A program made the translations under genes and the position numbers. From Crocinitomicaceae bacterium (lineage in GTDB: Bacteria; Bacteroidota; Bacteroidia; Flavobacteriales_D; Crocinitomicaceae), in the NCBI GenBank assembly GCA_029252405.1, contig JAQXBM010000001.1, positions 1 through 64,000 on the forward strand: a stretch of DNA of 64,000 nucleotides. The letters are read 5' to 3'. Within the stretch, counting starts at the first letter, position 1, and each line of letters begins with the position of its first letter. Positions 53,095 through 61,472 of this stretch are shown piece after piece. The notes beneath the pieces were generated by a model, which was not told where the DNA came from, ran no database searches, and worked only from the letters and a program-made list of their open reading frames with translations.

Positions 53095-53267
53095 TTTATT
53101 GCTTTATTGAAAAAGGGGAGATTATCACTTCTTTTCTCGAAAATCACTCTACCTAAAAGTTTAGGTCTTTGCTTTGACACTTTTTTATTCGTCGAAATAA
53201 GTAAATAAAAGAAAAGACAACCGTTACTTTTTATTCTTCTTACATTACACTCGAAACGAAAGCTTCT

Positions 53268-53837
53268 TTGACGAGTAAACGACATATCAAACAGTTGAGT
53301 GAATCCGAAATCATTGCCTTGGCAAAGAAGGATCGCAAGTACTTTGGAACGTTGTATGATCGTTACTTCGAGCAAATTTTCAGATTTATCTTCAAGCGTT
53401 TGGGCGGAGACGAAGACACGGCGGGAGATTTAAGTCAACAAACTTTCATCAAGGCCATGGCGAACATGGAGAAGTACGAAGATCGTGGCTTTCCGTTCAG
53501 CAGCTGGTTGTATCGCATCGCGCAGAATGAAGTTTCGATGTATTTCCGTCAACAGAAAAAGAATTTCTCTGTACCAATTGACGAAAACAGAATCCAAGAT
53601 GTAGGGTCTGAAGCAGAAATTTTCAGCTCACACATGTCAATGGATGATCAGGAGAAGTTGATCGAAATGCTTAATGGTTTGGAAGAAAGCCACCTGGACA
53701 TTATCGAACTTCGATTCTTTCAGCAAATGAGTTTCAAAGAGATTGCCGAGATATATTCAGTAAGCGAAGCAACAGCTAAAATGCGAACTTATCGTATTTT
53801 AGAAAGAATTAATAAACAGTGGAAAAACGAGGAATGA
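53268..53837 (+). CDS. ECF-type RNA polymerase sigma factor
   Basis: 189 residues with a TTG start (53268). Region 2: YFGTLYDRYFEQIFRFIFKRL, then DLSQQTFIKAM, FSSWLYRIAQNEVSMYFRQQKK; region 4: LEESHLDIIELRFFQQMSFKEIAEIYSVSEATAKMRTYRI. A typical ECF factor of Bacteroidota. It is followed by a small TM protein with an ATGA overlap, so the two are coupled and the second is a natural candidate partner or anti-sigma, although it has no anti-sigma zinc motif. Confidence 0.92.
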   Translation: MTSKRHIKQLSESEIIALAKKDRKYFGTLYDRYFEQIFRFIFKRLGGDEDTAGDLSQQTFIKAMANMEKYEDRGFPFSSWLYRIAQNEVSMYFRQQKKNFSVPIDENRIQDVGSEAEIFSSHMSMDDQEKLIEMLNGLEESHLDIIELRFFQQMSFKEIAEIYSVSEATAKMRTYRILERINKQWKNEE

Positions 53838-54043
53838 GAAAGTTCACCGTAAATAAAGACAAAAAACAGTTGGATCCTACGGACGCACAAATCAAGCGTC
53901 ACAAGGATTTCTCTCGTCTTCACCACGACTACGAAAAACTCACGAAGCGCGGTAAGAAGCCCTTGTATCGTGATCCCAAAATGTTCCTGTTCTTGTTCAT
54001 TATCGGCATAATCCTTTTGCTGATTTTTCTGGGTGAGCTTTAA
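53834..54043 (+). CDS. Small single-TM protein coupled to the ECF sigma factor (69 aa)
   Basis: Start at the ATG 53834 (overlapping the sigma stop as ATGA); the frame opens 15 nt earlier at a non-ATG codon. A basic soluble N-terminal part (about 47 residues, with RHKDFSRLHHDYEKLTKRG) is followed by one C-terminal membrane helix (FLFLFIIGIILLLIFLG) and ends at Leu. The basic side is likely cytosolic, so it is a tail-anchored protein that could bind the sigma factor. No known anti-sigma domain. Confidence 0.8.
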   Translation: MRKFTVNKDKKQLDPTDAQIKRHKDFSRLHHDYEKLTKRGKKPLYRDPKMFLFLFIIGIILLLIFLGEL

Positions 54044-54066
54044 GATCGTTTTCATTATCTTGTAGT

Positions 54067-54534
54067 ATGAAAAAAATGCATCTTCTTTCTCTGATGTTGA
54101 TCTCGCTGATGTTTGCTGGATGTTCCTATCAGCAATACTTCATTATCGGAAATGCTACAGATCAAACCATTTCTATCAAGTATTCTCTCGATGATGCAAA
54201 AAGCGATAAAGCTTTGTTCGGTCCGAATGGAGAAGTATATCAATCGACACGAGAATATTTTCCGAACTGGGAACACCAACTGCCTTATCAAGATTTGAAC
54301 AATTCGGATGACAAAGTCTGGATCAAACTTGGCCCAAAAAGCACCCTTATTTTTGGCTCGCTTTCCAATGAGAAATACAATGAAGAAACCATGTCGAGCA
54401 GCGCTGGAAGAAGTTTCAACCTAAATGAAATGACGTTTAATGTCAACGGAGTTGAGTACCAAATAGACGCCAATAATTTCCACGATTTCTTCCTGGAAGA
54501 TGGAGGAACTTATAAATATGTGATCCAGCCATGA
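54067..54534 (+). CDS. Small lipoprotein (155 aa)
   Basis: Signal with lipobox (LMFAGC, Cys at residue 19). The mature part has beta strands (YFIIGNATDQTISIKYSLDD, TLIFGSLSNEKYNEE, EMTFNVNGVEYQIDAN). Its stop overlaps the next gene start as ATGA. 23 nt after the small TM protein; maybe one operon with the sigma factor. No function can be assigned. Confidence 0.85.
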   Translation: MKKMHLLSLMLISLMFAGCSYQQYFIIGNATDQTISIKYSLDDAKSDKALFGPNGEVYQSTREYFPNWEHQLPYQDLNNSDDKVWIKLGPKSTLIFGSLSNEKYNEETMSSSAGRSFNLNEMTFNVNGVEYQIDANNFHDFFLEDGGTYKYVIQP

Positions 54535-55058
54535 TTGCGGAAACTGACAGATTGATCCTACGCGAATTGCAACAAGATGACGCCGAATATTTCTTTGAAT
54601 TGAACAACGATCCCAACGTGTTGAAATATACGGGTGATGTCGCATTCAAATCTGTAAAAGAAGCACGAGATTTCCTGAAAAATTATTCACATTATGCTAA
54701 AAATGGATATGGGCGCTGGGTCGTAATTCGCAAAAGCGACCATGAGTTCCTTGGTTGGTGCGGACTCAGAAAAAACGAAGAAGGTTACGTCGATATTGGC
54801 TTCCGCATTTTTCAAGCGTACTGGGGAAATGGATATGCGACGGAGGCCGCTCAAAAATCAATCGATCTCGGTTTTGAAAAATTCGGATTAAGGGAGATAA
54901 TTGGTCGAACTGCGGATGACAATCACGGCTCGTTTCGGGTCTTGGAGAAAATAGGAATGACGTTTTTTAAAAATGGTGAATGTCATGGAATTGAAAATGC
55001 TTCATATTTCAAAATTGAGAAGCCGTTTACGCAACGAAAGTTTAAGATTTTGAATTAG
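54531..55058 (+). CDS. GNAT family acetyltransferase, RimJ/RimL type (175 aa)
   Basis: Begins ETDRLILRELQQDDAEYFF and has AYWGNGYATEAAQKSID (acetyl-CoA loop, about residues 99-116) and GSFRVLEKIGMTFFKNGE. Typical of ribosomal-protein and other N-acetyltransferases. Overlaps the lipoprotein gene by 4 nt. Confidence 0.94.
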   Translation: MIAETDRLILRELQQDDAEYFFELNNDPNVLKYTGDVAFKSVKEARDFLKNYSHYAKNGYGRWVVIRKSDHEFLGWCGLRKNEEGYVDIGFRIFQAYWGNGYATEAAQKSIDLGFEKFGLREIIGRTADDNHGSFRVLEKIGMTFFKNGECHGIENASYFKIEKPFTQRKFKILN

Positions 55059-55096
55059 TTGTTGATTTGAATTATTCTTCACCACTAGGACACGGG

Positions 55097-55153
55097 CTTG
55101 ACTTCGTCAAGACACAAGCCTGAACATTTCATTGTGCGGATTCTGCAAGAATC
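55097..55153. repeat. Two small hairpins in the 5' region of porP/sprF
   Basis: CTTGAC-TTC-GTCAAG (55097-55111) and GATTCT-GCA-AGAATC (55139-55153), each a 6-bp stem with a 3-nt loop, within the 197-nt gap before porP. Not followed by T-runs, so not classic terminators. Confidence 0.6.
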
Positions 55154-55255
55154 TTGTGCTCATTGTGGTCGAAAAAATCATTATCTAAATCTAAGATTCC
55201 GCTGAATTCCGAATCACGCACATTTTTCGTAACTTGATCCGTTAAACGCATACAC

Positions 55256-56263
55256 TTGAAGAAATCACCTGCCTTACTAGCTCTGCTCCTACTCTTTTTG
55301 AGTTCAGCTGCTCATGCGCAGGATATTCACTGGTCGCAGTTTGATGCCAATCCCATTTATCAAAACCCTGGAAACACCGGTCATTTCAATGGCGATGTCC
55401 GTTTCGTTGGAAATTACCGGGATCAATGGCGTAGCGTAACAGTTCCTTTTAATACCGTTAATGCTACTGTGGATGCAACATTACCGTTTAATCGAAATTT
55501 AGGAATTGGTGGAATGATTTTCCACGACGTTGTCGGTGACGGTCAGTTTCGTACGGTAGAACTTCAAGCAAACACCTCTTATTTGATGAAATTAACGAGT
55601 GATTCTACGCACTCAATAAGACCTGGAGTCAATTTCGGATTGAATCATCGTCAACTCAACACGGATCAATTCTATTTTGACAATCAATTTGATGGAATTC
55701 AATACAATCCAGCGCTAGCGAGCAACGAAACTTTCGCGACCGATCGACGCAGCAACTTTTCTTTCGGAATCGGTGCGGTTTATCAATACTATCAAAACGA
55801 ACGTTTCAACATTACGGGTGGAGTGGCATTGTTCAATATCAACCGACCAGATCAAGGGTTTTTCGCCAACGAAGTTCAACGCGATCGCCGTTTGAATATT
55901 TTCGCTAATGGAATTTACAAACTGAACTACGATTGGGACATTCTGCCAAGCATGCAGTTTTCCGTTCAGGGAGTGTACCGCGAATTTATGATTGGTGGTC
56001 GTGCAAAATACACACTCGTCAATCGATTGGGTGAATACCGAGCACTATACGGAGGCTTGCATTATCGAAATAAAGATGCCGCTTATTTGTCCGTGGGCAT
56101 GGATTATCAAAACTGGTTCGTAGGATTGAGTTACGACATCAACTTCTCAAAATTAGTTCCTGCGAGTCGACTTCGTGGTGGATTCGAACTTGCAGTTCGC
56201 TACATTTTAACACGTTTCAAACCTAAAAAGATCGTACATCGAATATGTCCAGATTATATTTAG
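55256..56263 (+). CDS. PorP/SprF family type IX secretion outer-membrane protein
   Basis: 335 residues from a TTG start (55256) that gives a clean signal peptide (ALLLLFLSSAAHAQ). Family opening: IHWSQFDANPIYQNPGNTGHF, then FVGNYRDQWRSV and a beta-barrel body with GGMIFHDVVGDG, NFGLNHRQLNTDQFYFDNQFDG, and DYQNWFVGLSYDINFS near the end. PorP/SprF proteins insert in the outer membrane and are needed for type B T9SS clients, of which three are encoded in this window. The next gene starts 19 nt before its stop, so they are translated together. Confidence 0.92.
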   Translation: MKKSPALLALLLLFLSSAAHAQDIHWSQFDANPIYQNPGNTGHFNGDVRFVGNYRDQWRSVTVPFNTVNATVDATLPFNRNLGIGGMIFHDVVGDGQFRTVELQANTSYLMKLTSDSTHSIRPGVNFGLNHRQLNTDQFYFDNQFDGIQYNPALASNETFATDRRSNFSFGIGAVYQYYQNERFNITGGVALFNINRPDQGFFANEVQRDRRLNIFANGIYKLNYDWDILPSMQFSVQGVYREFMIGGRAKYTLVNRLGEYRALYGGLHYRNKDAAYLSVGMDYQNWFVGLSYDINFSKLVPASRLRGGFELAVRYILTRFKPKKIVHRICPDYI

Positions 56264-58488
56264 TCATATTTCTGATTTTCGGAAGTTCGTTCGTTTTCGG
56301 GCAGAACAAGTTGCCGAAGTACCTCGATTTTGCCAAAAAGCAATACGATAAGGGCGATTATTACTACGCCTTGGTCTATTATGACAAAGCGCTCGAATTG
56401 GATTCGAACACAGTCGATATAGTTTGGAATTATGCTGAAACGCTCCGAGCTTACAAAGACTATCGAAAGGCAGAATTCTATTACGCAAAAGTCTACGAAA
56501 AGGAATCTGGAAAACTCTACCCTGCAAGCCTACTCAATTTAGGTTTGATGCAAAAGCAGAATGGGAAATACGACGAGGCGATTGAGACCTTCAAACTAGC
56601 GAAGAAAAAGTACTACAAAAACAAGAAAGGGTATCTCTACAAGAAATCGAAGCGCGAATTGGAAAGTACCATTTGGGCTACTTCGGCTATTATTGATTCT
56701 GTAGATGGTAATTTCGATCGCCTTCCAGAGACAGTCAATACGGTGAATTCGGAATTTGGCCACGGAATCTACAACGGCGAACTCATTTTCTCGAGCTTGA
56801 GAGCAGATTCCATTAATTCGGTTGAAGAAGTGTACAGTCCAGAATACAGCACGTCAATTTATCGAAGTAAGAAGAGCGAAGTGAGTTTTGAAAGTTCGGA
56901 ACGCATCAAATCCCTGTTCATGGAAAAGTTGAGCACTGGAAATGGATCTTTCTCTTTGGATGGAACGCGCTTTTACTTCAGTCTTTGTTCGGAAGAGAAC
57001 TTTCAATATCGTTGTAAAATCATGGTTGCGCAGTATGGCAATGGAAAATGGTTTGCAGTTGATTCATTGGGAAGTATCATTAACGAGCCCGGTTCGAATA
57101 CAACTATGCCCTGCATCGCGAACTTAGGTGGGGATGAAGCTCTCATTTTTGCTTCTGATCGAGAAGATAGTAAAGGCGGATTGGATTTATTCTACAGCAA
57201 AATCCGAAACGGGAACCAATACAAAAAAGTTCGAGCACTGAAATCTGCGAATTCTTTGGACAACGATGTCACACCTTGGTGGGATGAAGATCAACAACGA
57301 CTTTACTTCTCTTCATCTTGGCACAATGGCTTCGGTGGGTACGATGTCTTCTATTTGCAGTACACAGATCGATTTGGTAAACCCGTGAATCTCGGTCAGC
57401 CGATTAACGGACCTGCCAACGACTTGTATTATTTCAGAGATTTGGATACCGGATACGTCACATCGAATCGTATTGGGGTGATGTTCAGCAAAAATCCAAC
57501 CTGCTGTAGTGATATATTCAGCCTCAAACCTCCGAAAATCATTGTTCCTCCAACTCCGGAAGAGACCTTGGCTGATTTGAATAAACGCTTGCCTGTTACC
57601 TTGTATTTCCACAATGATGTTCCCAATCCACGCAGCTGGGACACCACATCGAATGTAAATTACATGGATTCGTACGATGATTATACGGCCATGCTTGAAA
57701 CGTACAAAAAAGAGTACTCCAAAGGATTAACTGGTCAGAAATCAAACGAGGCTGAAGAAGATATTGAAGATTTCTTCATTCAATACGTTGACAAGGGTGT
57801 TGCAGACTTGGAGTTGTTTCGAAATCTATTGATGGACGAATTGGAGAAAGGCGCTAAAATCAACATTACGGTGAAAGGGTTCGCCAGTCCCCTGGCCAAA
57901 ACAGATTACAACGTTAATTTGACAAAAAGAAGGATTGCTTCGCTGGTAAATTACATGTCAGAATACGAGGATGGAATATTCGTCCCTTACTTAAATGGAA
58001 CCGCTGAAAATGGCGGGAAGGTTGTCTTTTCGCAAGTACCATTCGGAGAATACACCGCAAATCAATTGACCAGTGATAATCCAAACGATGTTCAGAACTC
58101 GGTTTACTCGCGTGCGGCGGCAATTGAGCGTAAGATTGAAATTCAAAGTGTGAGTTATTTGGAGGATGATTCTGAATTCGCCATTGTTTCCAGTAAGCCT
58201 GTAATTGATGCTGGAACGGTAAAACACGGTGAGCTCATAACGGGGACATTTGAAGTCAAAAATGATTCTGATAAAGAAATTACATTCAAGGATATTCGCA
58301 TTCCGTGCGAATGCATCACGAGTGAATTACCTAAAACAACCTTGGCTCCAGGTGAATCGATGAAAGTTAAAATGGACATTGACTCCAATGTATTGATGGA
58401 CTTTTTTGTGAAATCAATTTATTTAGGAGTTGAGGGATCAGATGAAGAATTGAGGTTGTATATTTCAGGAACTGTAGTCCCTGAATAG
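56245..58488 (+). CDS. PorE-like protein: TPR, PD40 beta-propeller, OmpA-like domain, plus DUF1573 tail (747 aa)
   Basis: Signal peptide (LIFGSSFVFGQ), TPR region (about 25-130, DKGDYYYALVYYDKALELD), PD40 beta-propeller (about 160-430; EALIFASDREDSKGGLDLFYS, RLYFSSSWHNGFGGYDVFYLQ), an OmpA-like domain with the peptidoglycan-side segment NITVKGFASPLAKTDYNVNLTKRR (about 538-565), and a C-terminal DUF1573 domain (about 652-747, GTVKHGELITGTFEVKN). PorE-type proteins link T9SS to the peptidoglycan. A DUF1573 module at the end of an OmpA domain is unusual. Coupled to the PorP gene. Confidence 0.9.
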   Translation: MSRLYLVIFLIFGSSFVFGQNKLPKYLDFAKKQYDKGDYYYALVYYDKALELDSNTVDIVWNYAETLRAYKDYRKAEFYYAKVYEKESGKLYPASLLNLGLMQKQNGKYDEAIETFKLAKKKYYKNKKGYLYKKSKRELESTIWATSAIIDSVDGNFDRLPETVNTVNSEFGHGIYNGELIFSSLRADSINSVEEVYSPEYSTSIYRSKKSEVSFESSERIKSLFMEKLSTGNGSFSLDGTRFYFSLCSEENFQYRCKIMVAQYGNGKWFAVDSLGSIINEPGSNTTMPCIANLGGDEALIFASDREDSKGGLDLFYSKIRNGNQYKKVRALKSANSLDNDVTPWWDEDQQRLYFSSSWHNGFGGYDVFYLQYTDRFGKPVNLGQPINGPANDLYYFRDLDTGYVTSNRIGVMFSKNPTCCSDIFSLKPPKIIVPPTPEETLADLNKRLPVTLYFHNDVPNPRSWDTTSNVNYMDSYDDYTAMLETYKKEYSKGLTGQKSNEAEEDIEDFFIQYVDKGVADLELFRNLLMDELEKGAKINITVKGFASPLAKTDYNVNLTKRRIASLVNYMSEYEDGIFVPYLNGTAENGGKVVFSQVPFGEYTANQLTSDNPNDVQNSVYSRAAAIERKIEIQSVSYLEDDSEFAIVSSKPVIDAGTVKHGELITGTFEVKNDSDKEITFKDIRIPCECITSELPKTTLAPGESMKVKMDIDSNVLMDFFVKSIYLGVEGSDEELRLYISGTVVPE

Positions 58489-58612
58489 AATTACGATCAG
58501 AACAAAAACCACGAAAGAATAGCATTTCTTAACAGTTTCATCTTTCGATTTCGAACGGAAATGTGCAATTTAAGAGTATAAACAGAACACTCATTTAAAA
58601 CCAGAAATAATT

Positions 58613-58930
58613 ATGAAAGTACAATTCAACACAGACAAGAATATTACAGGAAAAGAATCACTCGAAGCATACGTTGCTGGAAGAATTAGCGATGGCTTGC
58701 GACAGTTCGATGAAAAAATTACGCGAATTGAAGTTCACCTTTCGGATGAGAATGCTCACAAAACTGGAAAAGACGACATTCACTGCAAACTGGAAGCACG
58801 CTTGGAAGGCTTACAGCCAATTACTGTAACAGGAAAGGGTGAAACTAAAGAAAAAGCGGTGAGCGATTCTATTAGTAAGATGAAAGCTGTTTTATCTACT
58901 ACCGTAGGTAAGATGAAAGAACATCATTAG
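58613..58930 (+). CDS. hpf: Ribosome hibernation promotion factor, short form
   Basis: 105 residues of the HPF/RaiA fold: VQFNTDKNITGKESLEAYVAGRI, FDEKITRIEVHLSDENAHKTG, IHCKLEARLEGLQPITVTG. It blocks the decoding centre of idle ribosomes in stationary phase. The short form lacks the dimerising tail. Alone, 124 nt after the PorE-like gene. Confidence 0.93.
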   Translation: MKVQFNTDKNITGKESLEAYVAGRISDGLRQFDEKITRIEVHLSDENAHKTGKDDIHCKLEARLEGLQPITVTGKGETKEKAVSDSISKMKAVLSTTVGKMKEHH

Positions 58931-58966
58931 AGCGCACTCTAAAATTTAGATATTTTGAGTAAAACA

Positions 58967-59026
58967 ATGAGACCGTTTGTAGCCTTGCTTTTTCTGCTTG
59001 GTTCGAGCGGTCTATATTCGTTATGA
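58967..59026 (+). pseudogene. Possible gene remnant: 19-codon ORF with signal-peptide-like start
   Basis: ATG at 58967 opens a 19-codon frame that reads as a signal peptide (RPFVALLFLLGSSGLYSL) and stops at 59024-59026, in the gap before the acyltransferase gene. It may be the start of a decayed secreted-protein gene, or chance. Confidence 0.3.
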
Positions 59027-59053
59027 AACTGGCCTAAAACTACTCGCTAGAAT

Positions 59054-60187
59054 CTACCGAATAAAAAACAATCTCTCAAAGAGTTTCTTAATAGGATCAA
59101 GAATAAAGCTCAGTTTGTCTTTGATCCAATCCAAGTACTTGATCAAAATCACGAATGACGCCACGAAGAGAGCTGCTGCGAGAGCCGCTTGCCAACCATT
59201 CAGTGAATGATGCCAAAATTTATTCAAACCAATTCCAATCACACTTCCATAAAGGATCATCATGTGGATGATGTAAATCGTTAAGGTGTTTTGTCCTACT
59301 TTGAGGAATAAGCTACTAGAACTGATGCGATCCCCGAAATAACGATCAATGAACATGAGTACTCCGAGCACCATGAACACCATGCCCATCTTTTCGACAA
59401 TCCAATTGATGTAGATAACCTGGTAGTCAAAACCTGGCGAGATGTATTGAATCAAAGAGTCCAATCCGCCGAGAATTTCATTCACTCCAAAATATACAGC
59501 CGCACCGAAAACAATGAATCCGATAGGGAAAGTCAATTTTTGTACTTGCTTCGGGTAACTGTGAAGGATCGTTCCAATCATTGCTCCAACCATGGTATAC
59601 CCCATCCATGGAATAATTGGGAAAATCGCACGATTCCCAGGTCCTCTGAAGGCATTTTGAACGAAGTACCAAGCATCAGTTGGCCAAGGCACATCTTTCG
59701 GTAACTCACGCAAATAAAGATAACTCGCGAATAAAATCACCGCCGCGACGAAGAAGTATATCCACAAAGGTATGAATCGAATGATTTTGTAAATCCCGTA
59801 AATCACAAGGATGGCAAATATTCCTGTTCCGATGCACTCCAATACGTGAAAAGCATACCATTGAAGCAACCATCCCCAGAAGAAAAGTTCTAAAACACGT
59901 TTGAATCCTTTTTTGACGCGAATATTTTGGAAGTATCCACTTGCGTTGTTCTTGAGTAGTAAAAACACAAAAATGACTCCAGTTAAGGTAAGAAAGATCG
60001 ATGCGGTATACTGTCTAATAAATGCCCAAGTAGCATACACTCCATTCGTCGGGTCGCGCAGCTCTGGATCAAGTAGATCGTGAACAAGATGCCCCTCCAA
60101 CATCAATAGGATGGCGATTGTACGTGCCATATCGATGAACTTGAGTCTTTTTTTTGGGGCTTTATTTTCTACGGCAACGTCTGTCAA
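59054..60187 (-). CDS. Membrane acyltransferase (HGSNAT/acyltransferase-3 like), copy A
   Basis: 377 residues, about ten membrane helices. N-terminal RLKFIDMARTIAILLMLEGHLVHD contains R22-x10-H33, the R-x10-H signature of acyltransferase-3 and related enzymes. FLTLTGVIFVFLLL is helix 3, and QNTLTIYIIHMMILYGSVIGIGL the late membrane segment shared with copy B. The enzymes take acetyl-CoA in the cytosol and pass the acetyl group to a glycan outside. 43 nt after copy B; same strand as an SGNH protein. Acceptor unknown. Confidence 0.88.
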   Translation of the reverse strand: MTDVAVENKAPKKRLKFIDMARTIAILLMLEGHLVHDLLDPELRDPTNGVYATWAFIRQYTASIFLTLTGVIFVFLLLKNNASGYFQNIRVKKGFKRVLELFFWGWLLQWYAFHVLECIGTGIFAILVIYGIYKIIRFIPLWIYFFVAAVILFASYLYLRELPKDVPWPTDAWYFVQNAFRGPGNRAIFPIIPWMGYTMVGAMIGTILHSYPKQVQKLTFPIGFIVFGAAVYFGVNEILGGLDSLIQYISPGFDYQVIYINWIVEKMGMVFMVLGVLMFIDRYFGDRISSSSLFLKVGQNTLTIYIIHMMILYGSVIGIGLNKFWHHSLNGWQAALAAALFVASFVILIKYLDWIKDKLSFILDPIKKLFERLFFIR

Positions 60188-60230
60188 GGGTCAATTTTTG
60201 AAGTCCAAAATTACGATTAATTCGGCAAAT

Positions 60231-61385
60231 TCATTTTGAGCGCACAAATGGCGATTTTATCAATTGTTTAATTCTACCGATGAAGGCTCTAATGTGATCT
60301 AAATACTTCGCTAAAACCGCAAATATCAGGACGAAAATCACAGCACCGAGGAGCGCGTATTCAAACGGCAGTGCATGTTTGTACCAACGTGTAAGTCCGA
60401 TTCCTATAACCGCTCCGTACAACAGAATCACGTGTAATACATAAATCTCAAGCGTGTTTTGTCCCATTTTGATAAAGGCATTATTTCTTCCTTTCCAAAA
60501 GCGCTCAGCATACATCAGAATAGAAATAAACAGGACAACTTCTGTTAATCGGAGTGCACTTGAGATGGCGCGTCCAACCATAATTTCCTCGGGAGGAATA
60601 TACAATCCAATCAATTTGATGGTCCCAACAAAGACCAATACGATACCGAAAAATGTCAGAAAGAACTTTACTGGAAAGAGTGGTTTTCGAATAGAATCCT
60701 TGAATTCGCGCAAAACGGCACCAATCGCTCCACCGCACAATACGAAACCGAGCCAGGGGAACCATGGAAAAAAGGAATTGGGTCCGTGGATGACATTCTG
60801 AAAGATCGCGTGGAAATTTCTTGGCAAATAGGTGTCACCATATGCACTGATGAACGGTGTTGCCAAGAAAACTGAAGCTCCAGCCAACATCAGAACAACT
60901 GAGAATCGCTTTAGTTTTGAAAGTCGAAATAAGCCATACAGGGTTAATAGGATTAATATACCCGTTCCGATGCACTGCAGTACGTGAAAACCAAAGAACC
61001 GTTGATTGATCCTTCCAGATAAATAATAATCCAAATTCTGATAGTTCAATTGGAGAATGTACCCAATCAAAATAATTGACAGCGCACGCTTAATTCCCTT
61101 TCGAACGCGTTTTTGTTTGAAAAAACCTTGCGCTTTGTCACCTCCCAGCAGCAAATACACGAAAACGACTCCAGTAATTGTGAAAAATAGCGGCGCGGTT
61201 AATCCACGCATGTGCGACCAAATGGTAAATAGGACATCACCGAATGATTCTGGGGAATGCACATTTGCCTTGCGTTCGGCGTAATCAGAAAGTGTATGAG
61301 ATATAAAATGCCCTTGCAGCATCATGATAATTGCTACACTCCGACCAACGTCAATAAATCTTAAACGAGAATTTACTTGTGACAA
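60231..61385 (-). CDS. Membrane acyltransferase (HGSNAT/acyltransferase-3 like), copy B
   Basis: 384 residues, paralogue of copy A with the same layout: RLRFIDVGRSVAIIMMLQGH with R15-x10-H26, FFTITGVVFVYLLLGG, FPWFPWLGFVLCGGAIGAVL, QNTLEIYVLHVILLYGAVIGIGL. The end is basic (KQLIKSPFVRSK). Pairwise identity looks moderate, so the duplication is old. 87 nt separate it from the SGNH gene upstream. Confidence 0.9.
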   Translation of the reverse strand: MSQVNSRLRFIDVGRSVAIIMMLQGHFISHTLSDYAERKANVHSPESFGDVLFTIWSHMRGLTAPLFFTITGVVFVYLLLGGDKAQGFFKQKRVRKGIKRALSIILIGYILQLNYQNLDYYLSGRINQRFFGFHVLQCIGTGILILLTLYGLFRLSKLKRFSVVLMLAGASVFLATPFISAYGDTYLPRNFHAIFQNVIHGPNSFFPWFPWLGFVLCGGAIGAVLREFKDSIRKPLFPVKFFLTFFGIVLVFVGTIKLIGLYIPPEEIMVGRAISSALRLTEVVLFISILMYAERFWKGRNNAFIKMGQNTLEIYVLHVILLYGAVIGIGLTRWYKHALPFEYALLGAVIFVLIFAVLAKYLDHIRAFIGRIKQLIKSPFVRSK

Positions 61386-61472
61386 GACAATGTTTTCGGC
61401 AAAACTAATTATTTAATCGTTGATATGCCTGTTTACCGCCTATTTCAAGAAGATTAATTGAAGGTTGAGGCC

